This document shows positions 7,912 to 11,008 of a stretch of DNA of 11,008 nucleotides, in pieces (position 1 is the stretch's first letter; each line of letters opens with the position of its first letter). The position numbers were made by a program, and so were the translations under genes. Source of the DNA: Pseudonocardiales bacterium (GTDB taxonomy: Bacteria > Actinomycetota > Actinomycetes > Mycobacteriales > Jatrophihabitantaceae); contig JAVEEO010000409.1 of the NCBI GenBank assembly GCA_030840415.1, positions 1-11,008 of the forward strand, read 5' to 3'. Under the pieces are notes generated by a model. It searched no databases. It worked only from the letters and a program-made list of their open reading frames with translations, and had not been told where the DNA came from.

Positions 7912-7926
7912 TGAGAGACTCAGCCG

Positions 7927-8991
7927 GTGACCGCATCCCGTCCCGATCTGACAGAGTTCATCGCCGGCCTGCCCAAGGCCGAGCTGCACGTGCACCACGT
8001 CGGCTCGGCCTCGCCCCGGATCGTCGCCGAGCTTGCCGCCCGGCATCCCGCCGCCGGGGTGCCGGCCGACGTCGACAAGCTTGCCGAGTACTTCACCTTC
8101 TCCGACTTCGGGCACTTCATCGAGGTGTACCTGTCGGTGGTCGACCTGATCCGCGACCCGACCGATGTCCGGACGCTGACCTACGAGGTGGCCCGCGAGC
8201 TGGCCGGCCAGCAGGTGCGCTACGCCGAGCTGACCATCACGCCGTACTCGTCGGTGCACCGCGGCATCGCTGCCGAGGCGTTCCTGGAGGCGATCGAGGA
8301 CGCCCGGCTGGCCGCCGAGCGCGACCTGGGGATCGTGCTGCGCTGGTGCTTCGACATTCCCGGTGAAGCCGGGTTGGCAGCGGCGGCCGAGACCGCCCGG
8401 ATCGCGACCGAGCTCGCCCCGGCCGGGCTGGTCAGCTTCGGCCTGGGCGGCCCGGAGATCGGGGTGTCGCGCCCGCAGTTCAAGCCGTACTTCGACATGG
8501 CCCGGGCAGCCGGGTTGCACAGCGTTCCGCATGCCGGTGAGACCACCGGGCCGGACACCATCTGGGACTCCATCCGGGTGCTGGGGGCCGAGCGGATCGG
8601 GCACGGCACCTCAGCCGTGCAGGACCCCGAGCTGCTGGCCTACCTGGCCGAGCACCGGATCCCGCTGGAGGTCTGCCCCACCTCGAACGTGGCGACCCGG
8701 GCGGTGCCCGAACTGGCCGAGCATCCACTCGCCGAACTGGTCGCCGCCGGCGTGCAGGTCAGCATCAACTCCGACGATCCGCCGATGTTTTCCACCGATC
8801 TCAACAGCGAATACGCCATCGCCGCCGAGCTGCTGTCGCTGGACCGGGCCGGTATCGCGGCATTGGCCGCCGACGCCGTGACCGCCTCGTTCGCCCCCGA
8901 CGACGTCAAGTCCCGGGTGCTCGCCGAGATCGAGACCTACACCGCAACCATTCCGGTTGAATCCATCCAGGTACCTAAAGGACGGGCCTGA
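7927..8991 (+). CDS. Adenosine deaminase-family metal-dependent purine deaminase
   Basis: A 354-residue amidohydrolase of the adenosine deaminase family, hydrolysing the 6-amino group of an adenine-type substrate with one Zn. Visible residues: His21 and His23 in ELHVHH; catalytic block HAGE with His202 and Glu205; His226 in IGHG; and Asp283-Asp284 in NSDDPPMF. The substrate loop reads SFGLGGPE (170-177) where classical adenosine deaminases have FDLAGDE. Related enzymes act on other 6-aminopurine compounds, including aminodeoxyfutalosine in menaquinone synthesis, so the substrate is open and I give no symbol. GTG start at 7927 with GGTGAGAG about 9 nt upstream. It begins 42 nt after bkdC, possibly in the same transcript; no metabolic link to BCKDH is evident. 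Confidence 0.88.
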   Translation: MTASRPDLTEFIAGLPKAELHVHHVGSASPRIVAELAARHPAAGVPADVDKLAEYFTFSDFGHFIEVYLSVVDLIRDPTDVRTLTYEVARELAGQQVRYAELTITPYSSVHRGIAAEAFLEAIEDARLAAERDLGIVLRWCFDIPGEAGLAAAAETARIATELAPAGLVSFGLGGPEIGVSRPQFKPYFDMARAAGLHSVPHAGETTGPDTIWDSIRVLGAERIGHGTSAVQDPELLAYLAEHRIPLEVCPTSNVATRAVPELAEHPLAELVAAGVQVSINSDDPPMFSTDLNSEYAIAAELLSLDRAGIAALAADAVTASFAPDDVKSRVLAEIETYTATIPVESIQVPKGRA

Positions 8992-9118
8992 CGCGCCGCT
9001 GCTCCACTCCCAACGATCCTCGACTGCGGCTCTACCCTGCTGACACCGTTACCCTCACCGTGACTTTGGCGGTGGACACCATCTCGCCGACCTGCGCAGA
9101 GGGACGTACTGAGGTGCT

Positions 9119-9289
9119 GTGGCAAATCCACGTGCGGCGCACTTCTCAGTCAACGACTCTTTCCCGGAACGCAACCTTCGACTCATCTCTGTCAGCCGCA
9201 GCATCTCCCGCCTCTATAACTCACTCAACCGGGGCCGACTGAGGCGAAGTCCGCGACTACGAGCACGGCTCGCTGCGGACACGCTATGA
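9119..9289 (+). CDS. Possible small basic protein (56 aa) coupled to the reverse transcriptase
   Basis: An open frame of 56 codons from GTG 9119 to TGA 9287-9289. GAGGT lies 3 nt upstream of the start, and an in-frame TGA at 9110 fixes the left limit. The product is Arg-rich towards its C terminus (NRGRLRRSPRLRARLAADTL) after a more mixed N-terminal half (AAHFSVNDSFPERNLRLISV); the basic half could bind nucleic acid. Its stop overlaps an ATG at 9286 in the reverse-transcriptase frame and lies 11 nt before that gene's preferred start, as in a coupled operon. I recognise no family. Against it: short, GTG start, tight ribosome-site spacing, and Arg-rich frames arise easily in GC-rich DNA. Confidence 0.35.
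   Translation: MANPRAAHFSVNDSFPERNLRLISVSRSISRLYNSLNRGRLRRSPRLRARLAADTL
9252..9282 (+). repeat. Left copy of a split direct repeat flanking the reverse transcriptase
   Basis: CGCGACT (9252-9258) and GCGGACAC (9275-9282), separated by 16 nt. The same two words recur in the same order and orientation at 10978-10998, separated by 6 nt. Either could be coincidence; together and co-linear they suggest a related sequence on both sides of the gene. Confidence 0.35.
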
Positions 9290-9291
9290 CT

Positions 9292-9296
9292 AGGAG
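9292..9296 (+). promoter_or_regulatory. Ribosome binding site that decides the reverse-transcriptase start
   Basis: AGGAG ends 4 nt before ATG 9301. The upstream in-frame ATG at 9286 lies before this site and has nothing comparable, so 9301 is the better start. Initiation at 9286 by coupling to the small frame cannot be excluded. Confidence 0.65.
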
Positions 9297-9300
9297 ACCT

Positions 9301-10866
9301 ATGAGAACGTTCACCGCGTATGTTCACAACATGGACGTGACGAGGTCGTTGACAACAGGTTACTTCCCGAAAGAAGTCCCTGTCTCATTTTCGAGTGAAT
9401 CATTTGCCAAGCTGGCTCCTACACTCAGCGTTTCGACCGGGCCACCAACAACACCAGTCCGCTTTAACCTTGCACGAGCAGGTGGATTGAGACGTTCAAC
9501 CGAGATCGCTAACCCCTTTGCCCAACTCTCCATAGTTTCCCTTTGTTCCCAACACTGGGTAAAGCTTCAGACCCTCACGCGATTAAGCCCAATCTCATTG
9601 ACCCGGCCTATCAGAAACCGAAGAGAACCCGCCTTAACCTACCTAGTTGACCTAGCACGACGACCGGAAGCAGTGATACGGCGAATGCCGGGAGGGGCGG
9701 TGACCCTTCGAACTGATATCAATCAGTTTTACCCATCGATTTATACTCACGCAGTCGATTGGGCAGTAAGAACAAAGCGTCGGGCTAAGAAGGCTAAAAA
9801 CGCTCAGGGGCTTGGCCCAGAGTTAGATAAAAGACTGCGAAACTCTCGGAGTGGCCAAACCGTCGGACTCTCCATCGGTCCGGACACCTCATGGCTCGTA
9901 TCAGAATTAGTTCTCGGCCGCGTGGACGAAGCGCTCACCAGAAAATTTCCCATCGTCACGAAGCGAGCAGTTCGATTCGGTGACGATATGCTTTTTTATG
10001 CGTCTTCGATCGAGGAAGCACATGAGGTTCTTGGCGAATACGAACGCTGTCTCGCGGAATATGAACTCTCCCTCAATGCGACCAAGGTTGCCGTGGTCGG
10101 TGGCCTTGAAGCAGCTGATCCGAGCTGGGTTTCGACGCTGCGCCGATTCCAATACCGTGATGCGACAGAAGATCAACTCGCCCAGGATCTCATAGATCTT
10201 TTTGCTTTCGCGCATGAAATAGCTCGATCATTACCCACACAAGGCGTACTCAGTTATGCGATTAAGCGTTGCAATCCTTTCCCTGCAGGTAAGCGCACTT
10301 GGCCAATTTATCGAGACTTGGTTCTGGCATCGATTACGCAGGAAGCGTCGACCTTGCGTCACGTCTATGAAATCCTTATGTTCGCCAAGCAGCATGCGCT
10401 AGCAGTTGATCAAGATGCGGTTGTTGACGTTCTGAATGAGGTGTGTGCCAGGCATGCGAGTTTCGATCACGGCTTCGAGGTCGCGTGGATTCTCACAATC
10501 CTTCGCGACTTGAATCTTCCACTCGACGCAGCAACGGCAAATGCCATCGCGACGATGAACGATAATTGCTCTCTAATTTTGCTCATTGATGCTGTCCAGC
10601 GAGCGCCCTTTACCTTAAACGGGGTTGATACGAGCGCCGCATTGTCGCGGGCCGAACTCAAGGGGGCATTATCATCTGAGGATTGGCTGCTGGCGTACGA
10701 GAGCAGGGTTGCCAAATGGTGCGCTCCGCGAGCCTGGGATGGGTTACCCCAGTGGGAGGGACTAAAAAAGGCCGGCGTGAGATTTTTCGTTCCCAGCCCA
10801 CCCACACGCTTTCGCGGTCTGCGTCGAACTCATCCCCGTTTCATGCCGACTTGGGGTGGCTACTAA
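9301..10866 (+). CDS. Stand-alone reverse transcriptase of the Abi/unknown-group (DRT-like) type
   Basis: An RNA-directed DNA polymerase homologue of 521 residues. Motif A is TDINQFYPSIYTH with Asp139; motif B is GQTVGLSIGPDTSWLVSE (185-202); motif C is RFGDDM with Asp228-Asp229; motif D is LSLNATKVAVV with Asn259 and Lys262. The N-terminal part (GYFPKEVPVSF, RAGGLRRSTEIANPFAQL) fits the fingers of bacterial abortive-infection and unknown-group enzymes. The region from about residue 285 is mostly helical in character (QDLIDLFAFAHEIARSLP, HGFEVAWILTILRDLNL), like the helical repeat half of AbiA/AbiK/Abi-P2-type proteins; there is no maturase or HNH domain as in group II introns. Known relatives act in phage defence; that role here is inference. 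G+C is about half, and at least seven TTA codons and several AGA/CTA codons differ sharply from the neighbours, pointing to horizontal transfer. No partner enzyme is visible in the window. Confidence 0.92.
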   Translation: MRTFTAYVHNMDVTRSLTTGYFPKEVPVSFSSESFAKLAPTLSVSTGPPTTPVRFNLARAGGLRRSTEIANPFAQLSIVSLCSQHWVKLQTLTRLSPISLTRPIRNRREPALTYLVDLARRPEAVIRRMPGGAVTLRTDINQFYPSIYTHAVDWAVRTKRRAKKAKNAQGLGPELDKRLRNSRSGQTVGLSIGPDTSWLVSELVLGRVDEALTRKFPIVTKRAVRFGDDMLFYASSIEEAHEVLGEYERCLAEYELSLNATKVAVVGGLEAADPSWVSTLRRFQYRDATEDQLAQDLIDLFAFAHEIARSLPTQGVLSYAIKRCNPFPAGKRTWPIYRDLVLASITQEASTLRHVYEILMFAKQHALAVDQDAVVDVLNEVCARHASFDHGFEVAWILTILRDLNLPLDAATANAIATMNDNCSLILLIDAVQRAPFTLNGVDTSAALSRAELKGALSSEDWLLAYESRVAKWCAPRAWDGLPQWEGLKKAGVRFFVPSPPTRFRGLRRTHPRFMPTWGGY

Positions 10867-10877
10867 CACGGGTACGG

Positions 10878-10980
10878 GTGACAGGCGGTTGCTGAAGTTG
10901 CGTTCCAGGATTCTGTTCTAACGTAACGAAGATAATAGCTAGGTTTCGTCCAGCGATAAAGACCCAGCGACGCCTGTCGC
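10878..10980 (+). ncRNA. Candidate structured RNA just downstream of the reverse transcriptase
   Basis: GTGACAGGCG (10878-10887) and CGCCTGTCGC (10971-10980) are complementary over 10 pairs, one of them G-U, enclosing 83 nt. Inside, GTTGCGTT (10897-10904) pairs with AACGTAAC (10920-10927), eight pairs with one G-U. GCTAGG (10938-10943) pairs with CCAGC (10950-10954) around TTTCGT, with one bulged A. Together this is a closed three-way junction starting 12 nt after the stop codon. CCAGCGA occurs twice (10950, 10964). No promoter or T-run is evident; an extended 3' UTR or chance pairing are alternatives. Confidence 0.35.
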
Positions 10981-10998
10981 GACTCTTGAAGCGGACAC
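10978..10998 (+). repeat. Right copy of a split direct repeat flanking the reverse transcriptase
   Basis: CGCGACT (10978-10984) and GCGGACAC (10991-10998), 6 nt apart, match the pair at 9252-9282. The first word overlaps the end of the candidate structured RNA. It lies near the right window edge, so the continuation cannot be judged. Confidence 0.35.
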
Positions 10999-11008
10999 AG
11001 CAGAGAGG

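Larger units (their letters stand above)
8992..9300. other. Left boundary region of the reverse-transcriptase module
   Basis: Spacer of about 300 bases where the ~70% G+C chromosome gives way to lower-G+C DNA. No recognisable gene lies in 8992-9118, and no clear terminator or consensus promoter is visible. 9119-9289 holds a possible small gene, listed separately. Complementary segments CCGCAG/CTGCGG (9196-9201 and 9273-9278), CGCCTC/GAGGCG (9209-9214 and 9241-9246) and CGAGC/GCTCG (9260-9264 and 9268-9272) could fold into a three-way junction upstream of the reverse transcriptase. Confidence 0.45.

Noticed and set aside
6898..8604. Long minus-strand open frame opposite bkdC and the deaminase gene
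   Set aside because: Although longer than any real gene here, its translation is Gly/Arg/Gln/His-rich without family features, typical of the antisense of GC-rich codons. The plus-strand genes have complete catalytic motifs.
9020..9032. 13-base match TCGACTGCGGCTC shared with 1512-1524
   Set aside because: A match of this length is expected about once by chance in 11 kb of GC-rich sequence, and the flanks do not align.
9039..9066. CTGACA as a -35 element before the RT module
   Set aside because: At the right spacing there is no TANNNT-like -10.
9060..9242. Open frame starting at GTG 9060 upstream of the reverse transcriptase
   Set aside because: Ser/Thr/Ala-rich translation with no recognisable feature and no ribosome site; the 9119-9289 frame has better start signals and overlaps the RT start.
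9301..10866. Interpretation as a group II intron or retron RT
   Set aside because: No maturase/X or HNH domain and no intron ends are seen, and no upstream msr-msd with a1/a2 repeats is apparent; the helical C-terminal half fits Abi/UG enzymes better.
10931..10936. GATAAT as a -10 promoter element downstream of the RT
   Set aside because: No acceptable -35 at 16-18 bp on the plus strand, and the minus-strand reading TATTAT also lacks one; too weak to list as a promoter.
1..11008. tRNA, rRNA, CRISPR array, transposase or integrase
   Set aside because: No cloverleaf, regular spaced repeats, rRNA-like sequence or recombinase motif was found on either strand by eye.

Overview
The window reads as chromosomal DNA from a high-G+C actinomycete (Actinomycetota). 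Coding regions 1-8991 are roughly 70% G+C with strong G/C at third codon positions. The gene content fits too: a GT87-type polyprenyl-phosphomannose-dependent mannosyltransferase and a bkdR-bkdABC branched-chain 2-oxoacid dehydrogenase cluster. I cannot name a genus from the sequence alone.

Layout. (a) 1-1385: 3' part of phosphoglucomutase, cut by the left edge. (b) 1386-1623: a spacer with an AT-rich imperfect palindrome, then 1624-2880, a GT87 integral membrane mannosyltransferase. (c) 2965-3594 and 3650-4141, both minus strand: a GNAT acetyltransferase downstream of an Lrp/AsnC regulator. (d) 4142-4230: a divergent control region with clustered CTAG/TCTAGA motifs and a TAG-N9-CTA Lrp-like site. 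(e) 4231-7884: overlapping bkdA, bkdB and bkdC (E1 alpha, E1 beta, E2), then a GC hairpin and an adenosine-deaminase-family gene at 7927-8991. (f) 8992 to the right edge: composition drops to about half G+C, codon use changes, and a stand-alone reverse transcriptase of the abortive-infection/unknown-group (Abi/UG, DRT-like) kind is found at 9301-10866.

How the parts work together. The regulator at 3650-4141 probably senses an amino acid or its 2-oxo acid and controls bkdABC. The products convert the 2-oxo acids of Val, Leu and Ile to acyl-CoAs, which also prime branched-chain fatty acids; the E3 subunit must come from elsewhere. The deaminase follows by 42 nt and may be read through. Pgm and the GT87 protein belong to sugar-phosphate and cell-envelope glycan metabolism.

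The most interesting part is the right end. The reverse transcriptase has the catalytic Asp triad, an unusual FGDD motif C, and a C-terminal helical region in place of a maturase or nuclease domain. It is preceded by a possible coupled 56-codon small gene. It is followed by a 103-nt segment closed by a 10-bp inverted repeat that could be a structured RNA. A pair of short co-linear direct repeats flanks it. This looks like a horizontally acquired, possibly antiphage, module; that function is inference from family membership. I saw no tRNA, rRNA, CRISPR array or transposase.
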